64,000 bases of DNA, from positions 1 through 64,000 of the forward strand of contig JADCEV010000012.1 of the NCBI GenBank assembly GCA_020249865.1. The letters are read 5' to 3'. Below the pieces are notes generated by a model. That model did no database searches. It saw nothing but the letters and a program-made list of their open reading frames with translations, and had not been told where the DNA came from. The position numbers and the translations under genes are program-made. This DNA comes from Roseomonas sp. GTDB taxonomy: Bacteria; Pseudomonadota; Alphaproteobacteria; Acetobacterales; Acetobacteraceae. Each line of letters starts with the position of its first letter. The first letter of the stretch is position 1. This document shows positions 43,249-51,810 of this stretch, piece after piece.

Positions 43249-45552
43249 ATGGATGACGCGAAAAAAACGCCGGTTGAGGATACGCGCACGGCGCGCGTCA
43301 CCGCCGAAGAAGCGCTGGCAATGCACCGGGAAGGCCGGCCCGGAAAGCTTGAAATCCGCCTGACCAAGCCCTTGATCACGGCGCGGGATTTAAGCCTGGC
43401 CTATTCGCCCGGTGTGGCGGAACCCTGCCTGCATATTCATCGCGATCCGACGCTCGCTTATGACTATACGGCCAAGGGCAATTTCGTGGCCGTGATTTCC
43501 AATGGCACGGCGGTGCTGGGGCTGGGCAATCTGGGTGCGCTTGCTTCGAAGCCCGTGATGGAAGGCAAGGCCGCCTTGTTTAAGCGCTTTGCCGATGTGG
43601 ATTCGATTGATCTTTGCGTGGATACGGAAGACCCGGACGCTTTCATCAATGCCGTGCGGTATCTGGGCCCGACTTTTGGCGGCATCAATCTGGAAGACAT
43701 CAAGGCGCCAGAATGCTTTGTGATTGAACAGCGTTTGCGCGAATTGATGGATATTCCGGTCTTTCATGATGATCAGCATGGCACCGCCATTGTCGCCGCC
43801 GCCGGCCTGATCAATGCCTGCCATCTGACCGGGCGCGATTTGAAAACCACCAAGCTTGTCATCAATGGCGCGGGGGCGGCTTCGATTGCCTGTGCCGAGC
43901 TGGTCAAGGCCATGGGCATGCGGCCCGAAAATGTCATTCTGTGTGACACCAAGGGTGTGATCTGGCGCGGCCGCCAGGAAGGGATGAATCAGTGGAAATC
44001 CGCCCATGCCGTGACCACTTCCGCGCGCACCCTCACGCAAGCTTTGGATGGCGCGGATGTGTTCTTTGGCCTGTCGGTGAAGGGCGCGCTGACGCCGGAG
44101 ATGATCAGGGCGATGGCGCCAAAGCCGATCATTTTCGCCATGGCCAATCCCGATCCGGAAATCACCCCGGATGAAGCGCGCGCTGCGCGGCCCGATTGCA
44201 TTATCGCGACCGGGCGTTCGGATTACCCGAACCAGGTCAATAATGTGCTGGGCTTTCCCTTCATCTTCCGCGGCGCGCTTGATGTGCGTGCCTCCACGAT
44301 CAATGACGCAATGAAGATTGCCGCCGCCGAATCGCTCGCCATGCTGGCGCGCGAAGATGTGCCGGAAGAGGTCTCGGGCGCGGGCGCGGGCAAGGCGCTC
44401 CGCTTCGGGCCGGAATACATCATCCCGAATGCCTTTGATCCGCGGTTGATTTCACGGGTTTCGCCCGCTGTTGCCAAGGCTGCGATGGAAAGCGGCGTGG
44501 CGCGCAAGCCCCTGTCCGATTTACAGCGTTATGCGCGCGATTTGGCGAATAGGCTGGATGCGACCGTAGGCGCCTTGGAAGCCATTGCGGAAAGCGTGCG
44601 GCAGAACCCGAGGCGCGTGGTATTTGCGGAAGGCGAGGAAGAAAAGGTGATCCGCGCCGCCATTGGTTTCCGCAATGCGGGCTACGGCACGCCGATTCTG
44701 GTGGGCCGAGAGGATCGGATTGCCGCGGTGGCGAACGCCATTGGTATTCCGCTGCCAGAGGGCATTGAAATCCAGAATGCGCGGCTTTCGGATTCCACGC
44801 GCCGCTATGCGGAATTTCTCTATGGCAAGCGTCAGCGCGATGGCTTCCTGCAACGCGATTGCCAGCGCCTGGTCAATCAGGACCGCAATGTCTTCGCTTC
44901 CTGCATGGTTGCGACCGGTGATGCAGATGCGGTGGTGACTGGTACGACGCGTTCCTATTCCGCCGCGCTTGAAGGCATCAGCATGGCGATAGACCCTGTG
45001 CCCGGTCGTGTTGCCTTTGGCGTTTCCATCATCATTTCGCGTCAGGCGGGAACGGTGTTGGTGGCCGATACCGCGATTCATGAAAGGCCTGATGCGGCGA
45101 CTTTGGCCGGCATTGCGCGCGGTTCGGCGGCCGCTGCGCGGCGTTTGGGGATGGAACCGCGCGTGGCGTTTCTTTCGTTTTCCACCTTCGGCGATCCGCG
45201 CGGCACCATCCCAGGCAGCATTCGCGAAGCGGTGAAGCTGTTGACTGAACGTGGTGCTGATTTCGAATTCGATGGTGAAATGGCCGCCGATGTGGCGCTG
45301 GACCCGAAGCTGCGCGCTTCGCTTTATCCCTTCTGCCGCCTGAGCGGTCCGGCCAATGTGCTGATCATGCCTGGCATTCACGCGGCGCATATCCTGACAC
45401 GCGCCGTCCCGCAATTGACCAGCAGCACGGTGATCGGGCCACTGCTGACCGGGCTTTCGCATTCGGCGCAAATCGTGCCCATGCAGGCGGGCGTCAATCA
45501 GATTGTGGATGTAGCGTGCCTTGCTGCGCATGCCGCGGTGACGCGCGGATAG
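43249..45552 (+). CDS. maeB: NADP-dependent malic enzyme with phosphotransacetylase-like domain
   Basis: 767 residues from ATG 43249 (GAGGAG 11 bases upstream; GTG 43240 is too close to it). Malic enzyme part (1-430): TYAYSPG-like SLAYSPGVAEPC near 50, FHDDQHGTAIVAAAG near 170 and NAD(P) motif INGAGAASIACAEL near 205. C-terminal part (about 440-760) resembles phosphate acetyltransferase and usually acts as an acetyl-CoA-responsive regulatory domain. It decarboxylates malate to pyruvate giving NADPH. A Bug binding protein follows. Confidence 0.95.
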   Translation: MDDAKKTPVEDTRTARVTAEEALAMHREGRPGKLEIRLTKPLITARDLSLAYSPGVAEPCLHIHRDPTLAYDYTAKGNFVAVISNGTAVLGLGNLGALASKPVMEGKAALFKRFADVDSIDLCVDTEDPDAFINAVRYLGPTFGGINLEDIKAPECFVIEQRLRELMDIPVFHDDQHGTAIVAAAGLINACHLTGRDLKTTKLVINGAGAASIACAELVKAMGMRPENVILCDTKGVIWRGRQEGMNQWKSAHAVTTSARTLTQALDGADVFFGLSVKGALTPEMIRAMAPKPIIFAMANPDPEITPDEARAARPDCIIATGRSDYPNQVNNVLGFPFIFRGALDVRASTINDAMKIAAAESLAMLAREDVPEEVSGAGAGKALRFGPEYIIPNAFDPRLISRVSPAVAKAAMESGVARKPLSDLQRYARDLANRLDATVGALEAIAESVRQNPRRVVFAEGEEEKVIRAAIGFRNAGYGTPILVGREDRIAAVANAIGIPLPEGIEIQNARLSDSTRRYAEFLYGKRQRDGFLQRDCQRLVNQDRNVFASCMVATGDADAVVTGTTRSYSAALEGISMAIDPVPGRVAFGVSIIISRQAGTVLVADTAIHERPDAATLAGIARGSAAAARRLGMEPRVAFLSFSTFGDPRGTIPGSIREAVKLLTERGADFEFDGEMAADVALDPKLRASLYPFCRLSGPANVLIMPGIHAAHILTRAVPQLTSSTVIGPLLTGLSHSAQIVPMQAGVNQIVDVACLAAHAAVTRG

Positions 45553-45580
45553 CAGTGCCTTCGCTTTTTTCTTGACCTTG

Positions 45581-45639
45581 GCCCGGATTCGGGCAGCCTT
45601 CCCCTGAGATGGCGGCAGTAAGACCGCTTTTTTCAGGGG
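45581..45639 (+). promoter_or_regulatory. Hairpins between maeB and Bug gene, overlapping the Shine-Dalgarno
   Basis: GCCCG-GATT-CGGGC (45581-45594) is followed by CCCCTGA (45601-45607) pairing with TCAGGGG (45633-45639). Between these arms a short GCGG/CCGC stem runs into six Ts. The right arm contains the AGGGGAG that serves the Bug ATG at 45649. Terminator for maeB, or translation-control leader. Confidence 0.4.
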
Positions 45640-45648
45640 AGTAAGCCA

Positions 45649-46632
45649 ATGTTCAAACCACATCTATCGCGCCGCGCCATGCTGGCCGGCACCAGCCTTT
45701 TGGCAATGCCCGGTATTGCCCGCGCCCAGGCAGGTGATTGGCCGCGCCGACCGGTACGCTACATCAATCCCTTTCCCGCCGGCGGTTCCACGGATGTGCT
45801 GTCGCGCATCTATTGCGCGCGCATGTCTGAATTGACGGGGCAGAGTTTTGTTGTGGAGAATCGCGGAGGCGCGGGCGGCAATGTCGGTGTGGATACGGTC
45901 GCGAAATCAGCGCCGGATGGTTATACGATCGGGCTTGGTGGCATCGCCTCCCACGCGATTGCGCCAACGCTCTATAATAATCTGAACTTCGATCCTGAGA
46001 AGGATTTCACCTTCGTCACCGGACTTTGGCAATTGCCCAACCTGCTTGGCGTCAATCTTGATCTGCCGGTGCGCAATGTGCCGGAACTGATTGCGCTGCT
46101 GAAGGCCAATCCGGGCAAGTATTCCTTCGGGTCTGCCGGTTCAGGCACGACGCTGCATCTCTCGGGCGAGATGTTCAAGCAATTGGCGGGTGTGAATATG
46201 GAACATGTGCCCTATCGTGGCGCGGCGCCGGGGCTTGTGGATCTCATGGCCGGACGCATTCATATGATGTTCGATAATATGCCTTCTATCCTGGCGCTAT
46301 CGCGTCAGGGCAAGGTGCGGGCCTTGGCGGTGACCAGTGAAAAGCGTAGCCCGATTGAACCTGACTTGCCGGCGATTGCTGAATTTTTGCCGGGATTTGA
46401 CGTGATTTCCTGGACCTGTGTTTGCGCCCCCGCCGGGTTGCCCAAGGATGTGACGGATAGGATGTCCCATTTCAGCAAGCAGGCTTTGGAACATCCCGAT
46501 CTGGTGAGATCCTTCCGCGACCAAGGTGCGATGGCGTGGTACACGAGTGTTGCGGAAATCACCGCGTTCCGTGCAGCGCAGCAGGCGAAGCTTGCGCCCG
46601 TGATCCGTGCATCGGGGGCCAAGGTGGATTAA
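45649..46632 (+). CDS. Bug-family tripartite tricarboxylate transporter substrate-binding protein
   Basis: 327 residues. Tat-like signal (LSRRAMLAGTSLLAMPGIARAQ, about 6-27), then WPRRPVRYINPFPAGGSTDV and VENRGGAGGNVG, Bug signatures. LFDNMPSILALSRQGKVRALAV-type segment near 205 and the terminal FRAAQQAKLAPVIRASG also fit. Probable ligand: a di- or tricarboxylate; its place after malic enzyme suits a C4 acid, by inference. No TctAB permease is encoded here. The Shine-Dalgarno is within a potential stem. Confidence 0.92.
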   Translation: MFKPHLSRRAMLAGTSLLAMPGIARAQAGDWPRRPVRYINPFPAGGSTDVLSRIYCARMSELTGQSFVVENRGGAGGNVGVDTVAKSAPDGYTIGLGGIASHAIAPTLYNNLNFDPEKDFTFVTGLWQLPNLLGVNLDLPVRNVPELIALLKANPGKYSFGSAGSGTTLHLSGEMFKQLAGVNMEHVPYRGAAPGLVDLMAGRIHMMFDNMPSILALSRQGKVRALAVTSEKRSPIEPDLPAIAEFLPGFDVISWTCVCAPAGLPKDVTDRMSHFSKQALEHPDLVRSFRDQGAMAWYTSVAEITAFRAAQQAKLAPVIRASGAKVD

Positions 46633-46665
46633 AGCGCGGCCCTTGCCGGCGGCGCGGCTGATCTG

Positions 46666-46693
46666 CGACAAGGGGGCCAGTGTCCCTTTGTCG
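46666..46693 (+). promoter_or_regulatory. Leader hairpin upstream of the MidA-family gene
   Basis: CGACAAGGG pairs with CCCTTTGTCG (one bulged base) around a 9-base loop, ending 8 bases before ATG 46702. It may influence translation or end the preceding transcript; no T tract follows. Confidence 0.3.
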
Positions 46694-46701
46694 GAAACCG
46701 T

Positions 46702-47724
46702 ATGACCAGCGCGCTGCCTGAAAATACTGATGCGCCCAAGGGGGCAGAGCGGCTTGACCATTTCATGGCGCGCGCCGCGGCGGCCTATTATGCGGCACGT
46801 GATCCATTTCAGGATTTCACGACATCGCCGGAAATATCTCAGGCATTTGGTGAGTGTCTGGGGCTTTGGGCAGCAGTTACCTGGCAGGCAATGGGGCGGC
46901 CTGATCCGGTGCTGTTGGTGGAATGCGGACCCGGGCGCGGTAGCCTGATGGCGGATGCGCTACGCGCCATCGCCGAAATGATGCCGGAGTTTCGCGGGGC
47001 CTTGCGCGTGCATCTGGTGGAGACATCACCGCGCTTGCGCGAAGCACAGGCGGCGACGCTAGGTGATGCAGGTGTCACCTGGCATGAGGATGTGGGCGCA
47101 TTGCCGGAAGTACCCATGATTTTGCTGGCTAATGAATTTCTGGACGCGCTGCCCATTCGCCAATTTATTCACCGAGGCGCCGCTTGGTATGAACGCTTCG
47201 TTGCTGATGGTGCTTTTGTGGAGGTGCCGAGCGAAATCACCCTGCCGGAAGATGCGCCCGAAGGCGCCGTGCGCGAAGTGAATGAAGCGGTACTTGGCTT
47301 CGCCGCATGGCTCGGTGCGCGGCTTGCTCGGTACGGAGGCGCGGCTTTGTTGATTGATTACGGCCCAGCAGAAAGCGGTTTTGGCGATAGCCTGCAAGCC
47401 ATGCGCGCGGGCCAGCCGGTTGATCCGCTCAGCGCGCCTGGTCAGGTGGATATCACCGCGCATGTGGATTTCGCGGCCTTCGCTGCCGCCGCGCGCGCTG
47501 CCGGCGCCGTGACGCATGGCCCCTTGCCACAGGGCGTGTTCTTGCAGCGGCTGGGTTTCATGACGCGTACCGCAATGCTTGCCCGGCTTGATCCCGCGCG
47601 CGCCCAGGCGCAGCTTGCGGCCGCGCATCGGCTGACGGCGCCGGAAGCCATGGGCCGGCTGTTCAAGGCCGTAGCGCTATGCGATTCAAGCTTGCCAATC
47701 CCTGCTGGATTCGAAACCGCATGA
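46702..47724 (+). CDS. MidA/NDUFAF7-family SAM-dependent methyltransferase
   Basis: 340 residues. N-terminal YYAARDPFQDFTTSPEISQAF near 30-50, SAM loop LLVECGPGRGSLMADALRAI near 72-91 and NEFLDALPIRQF near 140, all diagnostic of the DUF185/MidA family. The mitochondrial homologue methylates an arginine of a complex I subunit during assembly; the bacterial target is probably similar but unproven. It is coupled to pgeF by ATGA at 47721-47724, a common pair in alphaproteobacteria. Confidence 0.9.
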   Translation: MTSALPENTDAPKGAERLDHFMARAAAAYYAARDPFQDFTTSPEISQAFGECLGLWAAVTWQAMGRPDPVLLVECGPGRGSLMADALRAIAEMMPEFRGALRVHLVETSPRLREAQAATLGDAGVTWHEDVGALPEVPMILLANEFLDALPIRQFIHRGAAWYERFVADGAFVEVPSEITLPEDAPEGAVREVNEAVLGFAAWLGARLARYGGAALLIDYGPAESGFGDSLQAMRAGQPVDPLSAPGQVDITAHVDFAAFAAAARAAGAVTHGPLPQGVFLQRLGFMTRTAMLARLDPARAQAQLAAAHRLTAPEAMGRLFKAVALCDSSLPIPAGFETA

Positions 47725-48494
47725 GTGCTGAATTCCTGACCGCCGATCTCTTGCAGCTCCCGGGCCTGAGGCACGGTTTTTTTACGCGCAATGGCGGCGT
47801 TTCAACGGGGGCTTTCGCGTCACTGAATTGCTCGCTTTCCGGCAAGGATGACGCTGCGGCGGTGCGGGAGAATCGCACGCGCGCGGCGGCGACGCTTGGC
47901 CTGCCGCATCAAGCGCTTTGTGGCCTCACGCAAGTGCATGGCAAACGCGTTGTGGTGGCGGAAGAAGCTTGGCCTGAAGATCAACGCCCTGAAGCCGATG
48001 GTGTGGTGACACGCCGTACGGGTATTGCGCTAGGCATCATCACCGGCGATTGCGCGCCAGTGCTTTTCGCTGATGGCCATGCCGGCGTGATTGGCGGTGC
48101 CCATGCCGGTTGGCGTGGTGCGGTGCTTGGGGTGCTGGAAGAAACCATCCTCGCCATGGAAGGGCTTGGTGCGGCGCGGGGCGATATTGTCGCGGTAGTC
48201 GGCCCCTGTATCCATCAGGCTTCCTATGAAGTGGCGGCTGATTTGCGCGATGCAGTATTGGCGCGTGATCCTGCCGATGCGCGGTTTTTCGCAACCGGCA
48301 AGCGTGATGGGCGCTGGCAGTTTGACCTGCCTGGCTATTGCGCCGCGCGGCTTTCGGCGCTTGGTGTTGCGGTCAGTATGCTGGCGCATGACACGCTGGC
48401 TGATGAGGCGCGGTTCTTCAGCCATCGCCGCAATACGCTTGCCGGCGGCGGGCCGATTGGCCATCAATTATCCGCCATTGCGATAGCAGATTGA
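47721..48494 (+). CDS. pgeF: Peptidoglycan editing factor PgeF (laccase-domain/YfiH family)
   Basis: 257 residues from ATG 47721 inside the preceding stop. Copper/zinc-oxidase-like fold with GGVSTGAFASLNCS near 26-39, ITGDCAPVLFAD near 107, AHAGWRGAVLGVLEETI near 127 and VGPCIHQASYEV near 156. PgeF removes wrongly incorporated serine from peptidoglycan precursors; related proteins show purine-nucleoside activity. The conserved His/Cys ligands are present. Confidence 0.92.
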   Translation: MSAEFLTADLLQLPGLRHGFFTRNGGVSTGAFASLNCSLSGKDDAAAVRENRTRAAATLGLPHQALCGLTQVHGKRVVVAEEAWPEDQRPEADGVVTRRTGIALGIITGDCAPVLFADGHAGVIGGAHAGWRGAVLGVLEETILAMEGLGAARGDIVAVVGPCIHQASYEVAADLRDAVLARDPADARFFATGKRDGRWQFDLPGYCAARLSALGVAVSMLAHDTLADEARFFSHRRNTLAGGGPIGHQLSAIAIAD

Positions 48495-48521
48495 TATCGC
48501 GAACGGTACGGAGCAAAGCCC

Positions 48522-49664
48522 ATGGATCAAGCCTTCATCCCCGCCATTTTCATGCGCGGCGGTTCCAGCAAGGGCGTGTTCTTTCATGCGCGCGATCTGC
48601 CAGCCGATCGCGCGCAACAGGATGCGATTTTCCTTGCGGTGCTCGGCAGTCCTGATCCCTATGGGCGGCAATTGGATGGTATGGGTGGTGGGATTTCCTC
48701 GCTTTCCAAAGCCGTGATCATTGGCCCGCCCACGCATCCGGATGCCGATGTGGATTATCTTTTCGCGCAAGTCGCGGTGGATAGGCCTGTGGTGGATTGG
48801 TCCAGCAATTGCGGCAATCTTTCCTCGGCTGTCGGTCCCTTTGCAGTGGATGAGGGGCTGGTGCGCGTGGCCGATGGGGAAGCGCTGGTGCGCATCCATC
48901 AGGTGAACACCAAGCGCATCATCCATGCGCGCTTTGCAGTGCGCGGCGGCAAGGCGGTGACCACCGGCGATTTTACCATGGCTGGCGTTTCAGGCTCTGG
49001 TGCGCGCATCCGGCTTGATTTTCTGGCCCCCGGCGGTGGCGCAACCGGGCGCCTGCTGCCGACCGGCAATGCGCAGGATATGCTGCACCACGAAGGGCAC
49101 ACTTATGCTGTGAGCCTGATAGATGCTGCCAATTCCTGCGCTTTCTTCGACGCACGCGATTTGGGCCTGACAGGTACGGAAAGCCCTGATGCGGTTGAAG
49201 CGGACCCCGCACGCATGGCGTTGCTTGATGCGCTGCGGCGCAAGGCGGGCGTGATGATGGGCCTCGCCGCAACGCCGGAGCAAGTTGGCCTTGCATTGCC
49301 AAAAATCGCTGTGGTCGCATCGCCCGCGGCTTATCGCGCGCTTGATGGCGCGGCCTTCGCCACAGATACCCATGATATCGCGGTGCGCATGATTTCCATG
49401 GAACGCGCCCATCGTGCCGTGCCACTGACGGGTGCCATGTGTCTTGGGGTCGCGAGCCGCATCACAGGCAGCGTGCCGCATCAATTGGCCGGGCCGCCGG
49501 CGCGTGCGGATGAAACGCGCGTCGCCAATCCTTCGGGTATTCTTTCAGTAGGGGCCGAGGTGCGTGAAACCGCCAATGGCTGGCATGCGGAAAGCGCTGT
49601 GGTCTATCGCAGTGCCAGGCGCCTCATGCAGGGTGCGGTGGCGGTGCCGGCAGCGCTGGTTTGA
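48522..49664 (+). CDS. PrpF-like / 4-oxalomesaconate tautomerase-like isomerase
   Basis: 380 residues. Diaminopimelate-epimerase-like fold: IPAIFMRGGSSKGVFF near 6-21, MGGGISSLSKAVII near 54 and SSNCGNLSSAVGPFAV near 91, where the cysteine sits as in epimerases. PrpF isomerises methyl-aconitate in the 2-methylcitrate cycle; relatives (GalD) tautomerise 4-oxalomesaconate in gallate breakdown. No prpB/C/D genes are nearby, and the next gene resembles a 2-pyrone-4,6-dicarboxylate hydrolase, favouring an aromatic-acid or similar pathway by inference. First gene of the accessory block. Confidence 0.87.
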   Translation: MDQAFIPAIFMRGGSSKGVFFHARDLPADRAQQDAIFLAVLGSPDPYGRQLDGMGGGISSLSKAVIIGPPTHPDADVDYLFAQVAVDRPVVDWSSNCGNLSSAVGPFAVDEGLVRVADGEALVRIHQVNTKRIIHARFAVRGGKAVTTGDFTMAGVSGSGARIRLDFLAPGGGATGRLLPTGNAQDMLHHEGHTYAVSLIDAANSCAFFDARDLGLTGTESPDAVEADPARMALLDALRRKAGVMMGLAATPEQVGLALPKIAVVASPAAYRALDGAAFATDTHDIAVRMISMERAHRAVPLTGAMCLGVASRITGSVPHQLAGPPARADETRVANPSGILSVGAEVRETANGWHAESAVVYRSARRLMQGAVAVPAALV

Positions 49665-49717
49665 CCTTCGCGCTTGCTGTGCAATGCTCGCGTGCAGCCG
49701 CCTGAGGGAAAGGCCGT

Positions 49718-50563
49718 ATGACCATGGGGACACTGCGCAAACCTGTCTTTCTCCTGCCGCGCAGCGCCTGCGATACGCATGTGCATATCTGGGGGCCTTT
49801 TGATCGCTTCCCGCTCGCCAAGGGCGCACCCTATACGCCGCCGGAACGCACCAGCGATGATCTGCTTGCCTTGCATGAAAGGCTTGGCGTGGATCGTGCT
49901 GTGATTGTGCAAACCACTGTCTATAAGGCCGATAATCGCGCCATGCTTGATGGTATTGCGCGGAGCAATGGCCGCTGGCGCGGGGTGGCCTTGATTGACG
50001 AAAATTTTGACGATGCCGCGTTCCGCGCCCTGCATGAAGGCGGCGTGCGCGGGGTGCGCTTTGGCTTTGTGAAGCATTTGGGCGGCGTGCCGGATTTGGC
50101 GTTGGTACGGCGCACCGCAGCGCGCATTGCGCCCATGGGCTGGCATTTGGTACTGCATCTGGATGCCGGGAATATCCCGGATTTTCTCGAATTTTTCGGC
50201 GAATTCTCTCTACCGGTGGTGGTGGACCATATGGGCCGCGTGCCGGTGCGCGATGGTCTGGACCAAACCCCGTTCCGCCTTTTGCTGGAATTGCTGAGGC
50301 GACCGAATTGGTGGGTGAAGGTATCCGGTGCGGAACGCATTTCCGAAACCGGCCCGCCCTTCACGGATGCCATCCCCTTCGCGCAACGGCTGATCGCGGC
50401 GGCACCTGATCGCGTATTGTGGGGCACGGATTGGCCGCACCCAAATGTGCGCTGGGAACCGGATGAGGCTGATCTGGTGGATTTGCTGCCGCACTTTGCC
50501 GATGCAGCCGCGCTGCAGCGGCTTCTGGTGGATAACCCTGCACGGCTTTATGGTTTTTCATGA
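49718..50563 (+). CDS. Amidohydrolase, 2-pyrone-4,6-dicarboxylate lactonase (LigI)-like
   Basis: 281 residues. Begins SACDTHVHIWGPFDRFPLA with H-x-H at about 22-24; GVDRAVIVQTTVY near 55, VVVDHMGRVPV near 167 and LWGTDWPHPN near 234 complete the TIM-barrel active site. LigI opens the pyrone ring to 4-oxalomesaconate, the substrate class of the upstream PrpF/GalD-like isomerase, so the two could be consecutive steps. It overlaps the next CoA-transferase (ATGA 50560-50563). Function inferred from fold and neighbour. Confidence 0.85.
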   Translation: MTMGTLRKPVFLLPRSACDTHVHIWGPFDRFPLAKGAPYTPPERTSDDLLALHERLGVDRAVIVQTTVYKADNRAMLDGIARSNGRWRGVALIDENFDDAAFRALHEGGVRGVRFGFVKHLGGVPDLALVRRTAARIAPMGWHLVLHLDAGNIPDFLEFFGEFSLPVVVDHMGRVPVRDGLDQTPFRLLLELLRRPNWWVKVSGAERISETGPPFTDAIPFAQRLIAAAPDRVLWGTDWPHPNVRWEPDEADLVDLLPHFADAAALQRLLVDNPARLYGFS

Positions 50564-51792
50564 CTGACACCAAGACAGCGCAAGATCAAATGATCGGACC
50601 ACTCGCGGGTATTCGCGTTCTTGATCTTTCCTCGGTGGTGGTGGGACCTGTCTGCACCGGCGTTCTCGCGGAACATGGTGCGGAGGTCATCAAGCTTGAA
50701 AGCCCAGGCGGTGATTTGCTGCGCCAGCTTGCCGGCAAGGGCCGTTCGCCGGGCATGAATGGCAAATTCCTCAATTTCAATCGTGGCAAGAAATCCATCG
50801 CGCTTGATCTGAAAGCGCCTGCCGGGCTTGCCGCACTTAAGCGTCTGGCGGCAACGGTGGATGTCTTTGTCAGCAATATCCGCCCGGATGCGCAGGCGCG
50901 GCTTGGTGTGGATGCCGCAAGCCTGCACGCTATCGCACCCCGTCTGATCCATTGCGCCATCACGGGTTTCGGCTCCGGCGGGCCTTATGCCGGCAGGCCG
51001 GCCTATGACACGGTGATCCAAGGTGCCGCAGGTGTTGCGGGCTGTTTTGAAGCCTCCACCGGGGAACCGCGCTATGTGCCGATGTTGGTGGCGGACCACA
51101 CGGTTGGGTTGATCGCCGCACAGATGATTGGCTTTGCGCTTTATCGGCGCGAGAAAACCGGTGTGGGTGAGGCGATTGAAGTGCCGATGTTCGAAAACAT
51201 GGCCGCCTATGTGATGATGGAACACCTTGGCGCCATGTCCTTCCGTCCCGCACTTGGCCCGCCTGGTGATCACCGCGTGTTGAGCCCCAATGCGCGACCC
51301 TTGCCAACTTCTGATGGCTATATCTGCATCTCCGCCAATACGGATGCGCAAGCGCATGCGTTTTTTGACGCAATTGGTCGGCCCGAATTGAAGACCGATC
51401 CGCGCTTTGCCACCATCGCCGGGCGCACCGCCAATACGCGCGATTATTTCGCCATTCGCGCTGGTGGGCTGAAAGGCAAGACCTCCGCCGAATGGCTCGA
51501 GATTTTTGATCGGCTTGATGTGCCGGCCTCGCCCTATAACACCATCGCGGGCTTGCTCGATGATCTGCATCTGCGCGCGGTTGGCATGGTGCAGGAAGAA
51601 GAACACCCGACCGAGGGTGCAACTTACGCCATCGGCCAGCCCAATCATTTCTCCGGCGGCAATGCACCGCCCGGCCGGCCAGCACCACGGCTTGGGCAGG
51701 ATGGCGTGGCGTTGCTGGCCGCGGCTGGCATGACCGAGGATGAAATTACCGCACTCAAGCGCGATGGCGTGCTGCTTGAAGCACCATCATAA
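50560..51792 (+). CDS. CaiB/BaiF family CoA-transferase (first of tandem pair)
   Basis: 410 residues. LAGIRVLDLSSVVVGPVCTG near 14-33, EHGAEVIKLESPGGD near 36-50, FNRGKKSIALDLK near 73, and catalytic-Asp region RPAYDTVIQGAAGV near 146-159. Class III transferase. Coupled to the LigI-like gene and followed 18 bases later by another CoA-transferase, perhaps forming a heteromer, as in SmtAB-type enzymes, or acting on a second acid. Its donor and acceptor are unknown. Confidence 0.9.
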   Translation: MTDTKTAQDQMIGPLAGIRVLDLSSVVVGPVCTGVLAEHGAEVIKLESPGGDLLRQLAGKGRSPGMNGKFLNFNRGKKSIALDLKAPAGLAALKRLAATVDVFVSNIRPDAQARLGVDAASLHAIAPRLIHCAITGFGSGGPYAGRPAYDTVIQGAAGVAGCFEASTGEPRYVPMLVADHTVGLIAAQMIGFALYRREKTGVGEAIEVPMFENMAAYVMMEHLGAMSFRPALGPPGDHRVLSPNARPLPTSDGYICISANTDAQAHAFFDAIGRPELKTDPRFATIAGRTANTRDYFAIRAGGLKGKTSAEWLEIFDRLDVPASPYNTIAGLLDDLHLRAVGMVQEEEHPTEGATYAIGQPNHFSGGNAPPGRPAPRLGQDGVALLAAAGMTEDEITALKRDGVLLEAPS

Positions 51793-51810
51793 AGACCTGA
51801 GGAATCGCCA

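Noticed and set aside
48522-49664. Assigning the PrpF-like gene to the 2-methylcitrate cycle
   Set aside because: No prpB, prpC, prpD or acnD lies nearby; the LigI-like neighbour points to another use.
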